DNA of 64,000 bases from Pseudomonas sp. JAI120 (GTDB lineage: Bacteria; Pseudomonadota; Gammaproteobacteria; Pseudomonadales; Pseudomonadaceae). The position numbers and the translations under genes were made by a program. Where the stretch lies: the NCBI RefSeq assembly GCF_014207255.1, contig NZ_JACHCZ010000004.1:62001-126000 (forward strand), given 5' to 3'. This document shows positions 1 through 5,861 of the stretch, one piece after another. The notes beneath the pieces are model-generated. The model was not told the DNA's origin. It was given only the letters and a program-made list of their open reading frames with translations, and searched no databases. Numbering within the stretch: position 1 is the stretch's first letter; the number at the start of each line of letters is the position of its first letter.

Positions 1-1138
1 CCGGCGCAACGTGCGCGGCGGCGCAGGAGCGCGAGCAGCCGGACAGGTGCACGTCATGGCCGGGATGCAACGCGGCCAGTTGCACGGCGTCGGCCTTGGT
101 GTCGGCGAGGGCCTTGGCGCAACCGCTGGAGCCGGTGCAGGCGATCATCTGCGCCAGGGGTTGGTCGACTGAGCAGAGAAAGCCCAATTGCCTCAGGCGT
201 TGGGTCACGGCGTGAGGTTTTTCGACGTTGGGCAGTAGTACACCTTGCCAAGGGGTGAAGCGCAATGTGCCGTCGCCATGTTCGTTGGCGAGTTGCGCGA
301 CGCCCTTGAGCATCGTCGAATCCAGGCGCCCCAAGGGTGCGATGGCAGCGACGTAGAATTGATTTTTCTGAGCCTGTGGATAACTCCCGAGGTGCATCAA
401 AGCGCCGCAGGGCGGGCGTTTGAAGCCGTCGACCGGCAGCAGCGAGAGACTGAGGCGGCTCAGCAACTTATCCACAGCCAGATGGCGCATGCGGGTTTGC
501 TCTGGGGTGGCGAGGTCAAGAAACGCCTCCAGCACCGCCACCACCAACCCATGACCCTGCTCCAGCGGCACGGCGGCCAACGGCGCATCCAGCCCTGGAC
601 ACCCTGCCAGGCCGAACGCGAGGAGCGTCTCGCCATTGCGTACGAACGCCGACAGCCACAGATCATGATGATGTTCGAGCATCGCCAGGGCTTCGCCGCC
701 ATCCAGTTGCACGGCGAACTTGGCCGACAGCTCATGGAAACGCGGATGATTTTGCAAGGTGGCGAGGATCTGCTCGGCCAGCGGCCGGGTGTCGAACAGC
801 ATCTGCGGATCGATACCGGCGCTGGGGCTGAGCATCAGGTTGCGTACGTCGTCGCCAGCAGCGTTACTCGGGCCCAGGTCGGCGGCCAGCAGCATGGCAA
901 TCAAGGCGTCTTGCTCGGCACCGATCCCACGTATTTGCAGGTTGGCGCGGTTGGTCGCCTCGATCACCCCGCCCGCGTAGGCCTGGGCCGCATCCGCCAC
1001 GGCATGGGCCTGGGCGGCGCTGATCGAGCCACCGGCCAATTTGATCCGGCAAATGCCGCCATCCAACGCCTGGACGATACGCAGCAACCCCGGACAAGCC
1101 GAGGGGCGCAAGGTATTCACAGCGGGCGTTGGGTTCAC
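1..1138 (-). CDS. cobG: Precorrin-3B synthase CobG, C-terminal part off the left edge
   Basis: CobG converts precorrin-3A to precorrin-3B in the aerobic cobalamin pathway, using siroheme and a 4Fe-4S cluster. Reading the minus strand from a GTG at 1138 gives an uninterrupted frame to the window edge that starts VNPTPAVNTLRPSACPGLL, the usual CobG opening. Near the edge it reads SGCSRSCAAAHVAP, matching the cysteine-rich cluster/siroheme-binding segment of the nitrite/sulfite reductase family. About 379 residues are visible and the C-terminus is missing. No upstream in-frame ATG was found, so GTG is chosen. It diverges from cobL across 95 bp, and that gap must hold both promoters. The family is clear; the exact start is less so. 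Confidence 0.9.
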   Translation of the reverse strand, partial: MNPTPAVNTLRPSACPGLLRIVQALDGGICRIKLAGGSISAAQAHAVADAAQAYAGGVIEATNRANLQIRGIGAEQDALIAMLLAADLGPSNAAGDDVRNLMLSPSAGIDPQMLFDTRPLAEQILATLQNHPRFHELSAKFAVQLDGGEALAMLEHHHDLWLSAFVRNGETLLAFGLAGCPGLDAPLAAVPLEQGHGLVVAVLEAFLDLATPEQTRMRHLAVDKLLSRLSLSLLPVDGFKRPPCGALMHLGSYPQAQKNQFYVAAIAPLGRLDSTMLKGVAQLANEHGDGTLRFTPWQGVLLPNVEKPHAVTQRLRQLGFLCSVDQPLAQMIACTGSSGCAKALADTKADAVQLAALHPGHDVHLSGCSRSCAAAHVAP

Positions 1139-1233
1139 GGGGCTACCGGTTGACGGGTAAAGGCGCGGTATTATGCCTGCTTTGTCCGGCGGCATGAAAA
1201 GCCTGCCCGTCGGATGTCGCTCAAGGAATTGAT

Positions 1234-2439
1234 ATGTCGCCCTGGCTGACGGTTGTAGGCATCGGTGAAGACGGCTTCAAGGGGCTGGGCAGGAATGCCC
1301 GGCATGCCCTGTTGCGCGCTTCGCGGATTATAGGTGGCCAGCGCCAGTTGGACCTGTTGCCGGTGTGTATTCGCGGTGAGCGCCAGGTGTGGCCGAGCCC
1401 GTTCTCCCTGGAGCCGGTACTGGCGCGACTTGGCGAACCTGTGTGTGTACTGGCCAGTGGCGATCCGATGTTCTATGGCGTGGGCGCCAGCCTGGCGCGG
1501 CAGGTGGCGGCTGAAGAACTGCTGATTTTGCCGGCGCCGTCGTCGGTGTCATTGGCGGCGGCGCGGTTGGGCTGGCCGTTGCAGGAGGTGGTGACGCTGT
1601 CCGTAGTGGCCCGGCCGGCGGCGGCGATCAATGCGCATCTGGCCACAGGTGTGCGTTTATTGGTACTGAGTAATGACGGCGGCAGTCCCGCGTTGATTGC
1701 TTCGTTGTTGGCTGAATCCGGGTTTGGGCCCAGCCGATTGACCGTGTTTGAACACCTGGGCGGCGCGGATGAGCGGCGCATCGACGGTTTGGCTGAGGAT
1801 TGGCAACACGCCTCGGTCGCCGATTTGAACCTGGTCGCCATCGACTGCCTGGCTTCCAACGACACACCACGTCTGTCGCGCCTCGCTGGCTTGCCCGATT
1901 CCGCCTTCCAGCACGACGGCCAATTGACCAAGCGCGACGTCCGCGCCATGACCCTAGCCCGCCTCGCCCCGATGCCCGGCGAACTGCTGTGGGACGTGGG
2001 CGCGGGCAGTGGCTCCATCGGTATCGAATGGATGCGCGCCCATCCGAGCTGCCGCGCATTGGCGATTGAAGCAGACGAAGGCCGCCAGGGCCTTATTGAA
2101 CACAACCGCGACGCCCTCGGCGTGCCCGGTTTGCAACTGATTCGCGGCAAGGCCCCGGACGCGTTGCACGGCCTTACAGCACCCGACGCCATCTTCATCG
2201 GCGGCGGCGTCACCCGCGACGGCGTACTCGACACCTGCTGGCAACACCTGCGCCCCGGCGGTCGATTGGTGGCCAATGCCGTCACCCTGCAAAGTGAAAT
2301 GACCTTGATGAACTGGCGCGCGGAACACGGCGGCGAACTGACGCGCATCCATGTGGCCCAGGCGCAGCCGTTGGGGGAGTTCGATACATGGCGCCAGGCG
2401 CTGCCGATCACATTGCTGGAAGTGGTCAAGTCGCGATGA
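1234..2439 (+). CDS. cobL: Precorrin-6Y C5,15-methyltransferase (decarboxylating) CobL
   Basis: CobL methylates precorrin-6Y at C5 and C15 and decarboxylates the acetate side chain at C12, giving precorrin-8. The 401-residue protein is a CbiE-CbiT fusion. The N-terminal half has VVGIGEDG near residues 5-12 and ASGDPMFYG, typical of the CbiE tetrapyrrole methylase fold. The C-terminal half has DVGAGSGSIGIEWM, the SAM-binding motif of CbiT. Length is normal for CobL. The ATG at 1234 follows an AAGGA ribosome site at 1223-1227. It overlaps cobK by an ATGA junction, so the two are translationally coupled. It is divergent from cobG. Confidence 0.96.
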   Translation: MSPWLTVVGIGEDGFKGLGRNARHALLRASRIIGGQRQLDLLPVCIRGERQVWPSPFSLEPVLARLGEPVCVLASGDPMFYGVGASLARQVAAEELLILPAPSSVSLAAARLGWPLQEVVTLSVVARPAAAINAHLATGVRLLVLSNDGGSPALIASLLAESGFGPSRLTVFEHLGGADERRIDGLAEDWQHASVADLNLVAIDCLASNDTPRLSRLAGLPDSAFQHDGQLTKRDVRAMTLARLAPMPGELLWDVGAGSGSIGIEWMRAHPSCRALAIEADEGRQGLIEHNRDALGVPGLQLIRGKAPDALHGLTAPDAIFIGGGVTRDGVLDTCWQHLRPGGRLVANAVTLQSEMTLMNWRAEHGGELTRIHVAQAQPLGEFDTWRQALPITLLEVVKSR

Positions 2440-3155
2440 AACGCATCCTGCTGCTGGGCGGTGTGACCGAAGCACTGGCTATCGCGCGCACCTTGGGGCC
2501 GGCGCATATCTACAGCCTGGCGGGTGTGGGGCGTGTGCCGACCGATCTCACCTGCCAGGTGCGTGTCGGCGGTTATGGTGGTGCCGAAGGGTTGGCGCAG
2601 TTTGTTCGCGACGAACAGGTCAGCCTGATCCTCGACGCGACCCATCCGTATGCGGCGCAGATCAGCCGCAATGCCGCCGAGGCTGCACGGTTGAGCGGTG
2701 TGCCGTGTTGGGCATTGCGTCGCCCCGCGTGGCAACCGCAGGCCGGCGATGACTGGCGAGAGGTCAGTGACTGGGCTGAATTGATCGAGGCCTTGAAACC
2801 CTTCAAGCGTCCATTGTTCACCTTGGGCCGCGAGCCGTTGCAGCACCTTGATGAAATCCCGCCCGAGCAGTTCTGGACGCTGCGCGCGCTGGATGTGTAT
2901 CCGGGGAATGAGCGGTGTGAAGTGATTGGCGCGCGCGGGCCGTTTCTGCTTGAAGATGAACGCGCGTTGTTTGAACGGCGTGGGATTGATGTGCTGATCA
3001 GCAAGAACAGTGGCAGTACCGCCACCGAGCCGAAGCTGGAAGTGGCGCGGGAACGAGGGGTGCCGGTGTTGGTGTTGAAGCGGCCGGTATTGGCTGTGGT
3101 GGATCGGGAGTTCGCCACAGTGGCGGCGGTCTTACAGGCCATCCAATCTCCCTGA
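2436..3155 (+). CDS. cobK: Precorrin-6A reductase CobK
   Basis: CobK reduces precorrin-6A to precorrin-6Y with NADPH, the step before CobL. The 239-residue protein opens MKRILLLGGVTEALAIARTL, the nucleotide-binding start of the CobK/CbiJ family, and carries DATHPYA and SKNSG, both family motifs. The frame is open further upstream, but the ATG at 2436 is chosen because it matches the family N-terminus and overlaps the cobL stop as ATGA. It is the last gene of the cobLK pair. Its stop codon touches the long palindrome at 3155-3214, which probably ends the transcript. Confidence 0.95.
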   Translation: MKRILLLGGVTEALAIARTLGPAHIYSLAGVGRVPTDLTCQVRVGGYGGAEGLAQFVRDEQVSLILDATHPYAAQISRNAAEAARLSGVPCWALRRPAWQPQAGDDWREVSDWAELIEALKPFKRPLFTLGREPLQHLDEIPPEQFWTLRALDVYPGNERCEVIGARGPFLLEDERALFERRGIDVLISKNSGSTATEPKLEVARERGVPVLVLKRPVLAVVDREFATVAAVLQAIQSP

Positions 3156-3214
3156 ACAACACAGTTCAAATGTGGGAGGGGGCAAGCCCCCTCCCACATT
3201 TGAACTGCGTTGTT
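3155..3214. repeat. Long REP palindrome between convergent genes, probable bidirectional terminator
   Basis: A perfect inverted repeat with 22-bp arms and a 2-nt loop is centred near 3184. With one mismatch the arms extend to about 29 bp and fill the whole gap between cobK and the 83-aa gene. The core is the GTGGGAGGGGGC-type REP sequence that recurs through the window. The outer arms touch the cobK stop (3153-3155) and the stop of the minus-strand gene (3213-3215). The hairpin reads the same on both strands, so bidirectional termination or mRNA 3-prime protection is likely. Confidence 0.85.
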
Positions 3215-3464
3215 AGCTGCTCGCGGCGGACACCTGCCCAACGCCGCGGTGTACCCGATCAGCCAACAACTGCGCCAGTTCGATCAACTGCGCAACGCCA
3301 AGCAACTCCTCGCGTTTCGAACCTTCCAGGTCAAACGCCAGATCGCAGCTCAGCGCATTGGCCGAGGCGAGTGTTTCGCTGAGGTTGACCAGTAGGTCTT
3401 CGGTGCTGATGCCATCTGTCACGGTGAACAGCCGGACGGGGGGATTTGGGGTGGGTTTGATCAT
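3213..3464 (-). CDS. Small DUF3077/DUF6124-like protein, 83 aa
   Basis: The protein begins MIKPTPNPP, an opening I associate with a Pseudomonas family annotated DUF6124/DUF3077, then runs LFTVTDGISTEDLLVNLSET and a helical region rich in Leu and Ala. The function is unknown. There is no signal peptide, membrane segment or catalytic motif. It is shorter than the longer family members, as if the middle were missing. The ATG at 3464 is preceded by AAGGAG (3477-3472), so a longer upstream frame is rejected. The leader immediately upstream is unusually structured and could control translation. It converges on cobK. Confidence 0.75.
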   Translation of the reverse strand: MIKPTPNPPVRLFTVTDGISTEDLLVNLSETLASANALSCDLAFDLEGSKREELLGVAQLIELAQLLADRVHRGVGQVSAASS

Positions 3465-3592
3465 TGTGAAGCTCCTTAATCTAAGTGGAGCTGCCACTGA
3501 TCGCCGCGATGCGATGGGGGTGGCAGCTGTGCGCAGGTTCGCGGACCGGAGATTAAGGAAGCCGGCATACCCGAAGGTATCCCGCGCACAGC
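3465..3592 (-). promoter_or_regulatory. Structured mRNA leader able to sequester the ribosome binding site
   Basis: Read on the minus strand, the leader of the 83-aa gene contains three perfect 9-bp pairings. Stem A pairs 3592-3584 with 3534-3526. Stem B pairs 3528-3520 with 3497-3489. Stem C pairs 3558-3550 (CCTTAATCT) with 3482-3474 (AGATTAAGG), and this last arm contains part of the AAGGAG ribosome site. Inside stem A is ATACC-TTCG-GGTAT (3580-3567), a C(UUCG)G tetraloop hairpin. A shares 3 nt with B and would form a pseudoknot with C. A and B+C are therefore alternative folds, one exposing and one hiding the ribosome site. Pairings are seen directly; the regulatory role and any ligand or protein are inference. 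Confidence 0.6.
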
Positions 3593-3644
3593 CACCATAG
3601 CGCCACACAGTAGACGATAAAAAAGCGTCAACTGAAAGGAGGCA

Positions 3645-3707
3645 ATGCTTAATCAATCCGGGCCGCGACGCCCGTCCGCTGAGTTTTCAGCGGTGTCCGG
3701 AGACTAG
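3645..3707 (+). CDS. Possible 20-codon leader ORF
   Basis: An ATG at 3645 sits just after a very strong AAAGGAGG sequence (3635-3642; spacing only 2-3 nt) and opens a 20-codon frame MLNQSGPRRPSAEFSAVSGD ending TAG at 3707. The frame contains a hairpin with 7-bp arms (3676-3682 and 3687-3693). It lies upstream of the antitoxin-like gene. It could be a translated leader, a remnant of a lost gene, or chance. I do not recognise the peptide. Confidence 0.25.
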   Translation: MLNQSGPRRPSAEFSAVSGD

Positions 3708-3898
3708 AGATTGAGTTTCCTACCGGCAACCTCAAAGAGTTGTCGGAAGTTTCTGTGGAACGAATTCATATTCGGGCTGCGCGGCGGATCGAGGAGAATT
3801 TACCTACATGCGTAACGGAACCCGCTGACTACCTAGAACCGCATACCCTTGGCGATGATCCTCGACGCTTTGTCCTACGGCGTAAACATGAGGTTCAC

Positions 3899-4255
3899 AT
3901 GACTAACAAACCCCGTACGCAGCACCTGACTCGACCTGCTGAAAGCACAATTATCGAGCACATAATCGCGAACCCAGAGTTCGCGCACGCGCTAAGCCTT
4001 GAGGCCGACGAACTAAAATTGGATGAACCCGAAGTCGCAGCTCGATTAAACCAATGGCTGGAAAAAGCCCAATACCTATCTGACAGAAAGACAACGTTCA
4101 CAGTTTTCGACGCTGCTGACCATCTCCACACACAAGAAGATATGGATGCTTTCCTTGAAGCCTGTATTGAAGAAGACCCAGGCGATGGCTCATTGATCAA
4201 AGTGGCGCGAGCCGACATTGCCCGCGCGACTCGCAGGCTCAACGCCAAGCAATAG
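3899..4255 (+). CDS. Antitoxin-like protein, HigA-type segment without its HTH
   Basis: The 118-residue protein begins MTNKPRTQHLTRPAESTIIE. Its C-terminal half reads FDAADHLHTQEDMDAFLEAC, then DIARATRRLNAKQ. This resembles the start of HigA-type addiction-module antidotes (FDxAEYLxxEEDIxAYLxxA...DIARARG), but the protein ends exactly where the helix-turn-helix would begin. No toxin gene is adjacent. The frame is open back to a TTG at 3740, but the ATG at 3899 with GAGG just upstream is more credible. Codons are richer in A and T than in neighbours, suggesting acquisition. It may be a decayed antitoxin or a small protein that reuses this fold; assignment is tentative. Confidence 0.5.
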   Translation: MTNKPRTQHLTRPAESTIIEHIIANPEFAHALSLEADELKLDEPEVAARLNQWLEKAQYLSDRKTTFTVFDAADHLHTQEDMDAFLEACIEEDPGDGSLIKVARADIARATRRLNAKQ

Positions 4256-4269
4256 CCAAACACAATCCA

Positions 4270-4283
4270 AAATGTGGGAGGGG
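4270..4283 (+). repeat. Solo REP half-site
   Basis: AATGTGGGAGGGGC-like sequence matches the left half of the local REP palindromes, but the right half is absent. It appears to be a degraded element downstream of the antitoxin-like gene. Confidence 0.45.
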
Positions 4284-4380
4284 CTCTGACTTGAAGATCG
4301 GCATCCCCTCGATTCCCCGTCTATCCTCAAACCCAGCACTGCGACACCAAACCACACCACTACTTTTTACTTATCCCCCC

Positions 4381-4407
4381 CGATCAGGCTAAATACCCGC
4401 CTGATCG
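4381..4407. promoter_or_regulatory. Palindrome upstream of the copper gene cluster
   Basis: CGATCAGGC (4381-4389) and GCCTGATCG (4399-4407) form a perfect 9-bp inverted repeat with a 9-nt spacer, ending 23 nt before the ATG of the first copper gene. It could be an operator for a metal-responsive repressor or a leader hairpin. A short TTT run follows. No known copper-regulator consensus is evident. Confidence 0.35.
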
Positions 4408-4430
4408 TTTAACCCTACGGATTGTCCGCC

Positions 4431-4826
4431 ATGGCCCGTCAACGCTTTGCAATTGCCTGGATCGCCTGCCTTGCAGTGCTGTTCAATGCCTTTGCCATGC
4501 CGATGGCCAGTGCGATGCAACAATCCAAGGACCCCGTGCAGCAATTGCTGTGGGGCAGTTTCTGTTCGTCCAATGGCGCCAGCCTGAAGACCATTGCCCT
4601 GGGCAAGCTGGAAATCCCGGCGCCGCAGCAGGACGATCATTCCACCATGCAGCATTGCTGGTGTTGCTCCGGCTCGGCGCCGTTGGTGGCGTTGCCGGGG
4701 CATGTGCCGCAGTTGTATCTCACGCGATTTGAGACGGTACAGCGTCAACCACACCCCCCATTGCAAACCCCCACCCCGCGCCAGCAATGGCCGAGCCTTA
4801 ACCCCCGCGCCTCTCCAACGGTTTGA
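4431..4826 (+). CDS. DUF2946 family protein (first copy)
   Basis: DUF2946 proteins are short exported proteins found beside copper-handling genes in Pseudomonas; their biochemical role is unsettled. This 131-residue protein has an N-terminal signal peptide or anchor (FAIAWIACLAVLFNAFAMPM), a HSTMQHCWCCSG segment with closely spaced Cys and His suited to metal binding, and a proline-rich tail. The ATG at 4431 is chosen over an upstream TTG. It is the first gene of a same-strand run: DUF2946, PCu(A)C chaperone, DUF2946, OprC-type receptor, PepSY protein. Confidence 0.8.
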   Translation: MARQRFAIAWIACLAVLFNAFAMPMASAMQQSKDPVQQLLWGSFCSSNGASLKTIALGKLEIPAPQQDDHSTMQHCWCCSGSAPLVALPGHVPQLYLTRFETVQRQPHPPLQTPTPRQQWPSLNPRASPTV

Positions 4827-4873
4827 TCGTCTTCGCAAGTGAACTGCGTTTAGAACCGTTCTGGAGAACTGCC

Positions 4874-5356
4874 ATGCTTAAATCTTCCCTGCTTCTGGCT
4901 GCGTTGCTGCTGCCGGTGTTCAGTGCTGCCAATGCCGAAGACTACAAGGCCGGCGACCTGCTGGTCAGCGATCCCTGGTCCCAGGAGTTGCCGCCGAATG
5001 CGCCGACCGTCGCCGCGTATTTCGTGATTCATAACACCGGCGCGACCCCGGATCGCCTGCTCAGTGCCGACACGCCGGTGGCGGACAAGGCCGAGCTGCA
5101 TGAGCATGTGATGCAGGGCGACTTGATGAAGATGCAGCAAGTCCCCAGCGTTGCCGTACCGGCCAAGGGTGACCTGACCTTCGCGCCCATGGCGTATCAC
5201 GTGATGTTGCTGGGCCTCAAGGACCGCAGCTTGCTGGCCGATGGCAAGCAATTCCCACTGACCCTGACCTTCAAAAAAGCCGGCAAGGTCGAAGTGGAAG
5301 TGTCGGTGCAGAAAGCGCCGCCGATGGCCGGTCACGAGCATATGCACGCTCAGTAA
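4874..5356 (+). CDS. PCu(A)C family periplasmic copper chaperone
   Basis: PCu(A)C proteins bind Cu(I) in the periplasm and can deliver it, for example to cytochrome oxidase. The 160-residue protein has a signal peptide cut near ANA-ED (residue 21) and the metal site of the family: ELHEHVM around residues 75-80, MKM at 85-87, and YHVM at 108-111 (H109, M111). The tail GHEHMHAQ adds more His and Met. The ATG at 4874 follows GGAG. It lies between two DUF2946 genes and upstream of the OprC receptor, consistent with a copper uptake and trafficking unit. Confidence 0.93.
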   Translation: MLKSSLLLAALLLPVFSAANAEDYKAGDLLVSDPWSQELPPNAPTVAAYFVIHNTGATPDRLLSADTPVADKAELHEHVMQGDLMKMQQVPSVAVPAKGDLTFAPMAYHVMLLGLKDRSLLADGKQFPLTLTFKKAGKVEVEVSVQKAPPMAGHEHMHAQ

Positions 5357-5366
5357 GCCAACCTCG

Positions 5367-5768
5367 ATGGGCGCCCCTCGCGCCAGGTTATCTCCACACC
5401 GCCGCGTGATGCGCGGCAGTTGGATCAGCCTGTTCGCCATGCTGATGATTTTTATCGGTCCGCTGATTTCCCAAGCGATGCCGATGGATCATCACGCCGG
5501 TATGTCGATGAACATGTCCATGGACATGCCCGGCGAGCATGGCGAAGGCCACCACCCTAAAGCCCCCGACGAACATCACGCGCTCTGGTCCAAGTGCGGT
5601 TATTGCGACCTGCTGTACAGTTGCCCGGCCCTGCCTGGCAGCGTGTCATTCGTGGCCATCGGTACCCCGCCGCCGGCCAATGCCCTCACCCCCAACCCGC
5701 GCCTGGGCCATGCCCGGCAGAGCATTTTCCCCGGCGCGCGCAGCCGCGCCCCGCCCATCGCCTCGTAA
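5367..5768 (+). CDS. DUF2946 family protein (second copy)
   Basis: A 133-residue exported protein with a hydrophobic segment (SLFAMLMIFIGPLISQAMP) followed by a Met/His-rich stretch (MDHHAGMSMNMSMDMPGEH) and then KCGYCDLLYSCP, whose CxxC fits DUF2946. The family is copper-associated; here the Met/His stretch is direct evidence for a soft-metal-binding surface. The ATG at 5367 has a poor ribosome site; an ATG at 5409 (MRGSWIS) is a possible alternative. It is 10 nt after the chaperone gene and probably cotranscribed. Confidence 0.8.
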   Translation: MGAPRARLSPHRRVMRGSWISLFAMLMIFIGPLISQAMPMDHHAGMSMNMSMDMPGEHGEGHHPKAPDEHHALWSKCGYCDLLYSCPALPGSVSFVAIGTPPPANALTPNPRLGHARQSIFPGARSRAPPIAS

Positions 5769-5861
5769 GCACCTGACACCGTTACTTCACCCCGGCCGAC
5801 TTTAGACAGACAGCCGCAGGCTGCTGGCCGTGTTGTTTACGATTGATTGATGGAATTTGTC

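Noticed and set aside
245..1153. A 302-codon plus-strand frame at the left edge
   Set aside because: The minus-strand reading gives CobG with its cysteine cluster; the plus-strand product has no recognisable domain.
1139..1233. Possible cobalamin riboswitch between cobG and cobL
   Set aside because: The gap is too short for the full element and no B12-box-like sequence was recognised.
1236..2846. A 457-codon minus-strand frame across cobL and cobK
   Set aside because: It runs against two genes with established motifs and an ATGA overlap.
3740..3898. N-terminal extension of the antitoxin-like gene from a TTG, possibly with a RelE-like toxin remnant
   Set aside because: The segment has only faint resemblance to RelE-type toxins, and the downstream ATG has a better ribosome site.
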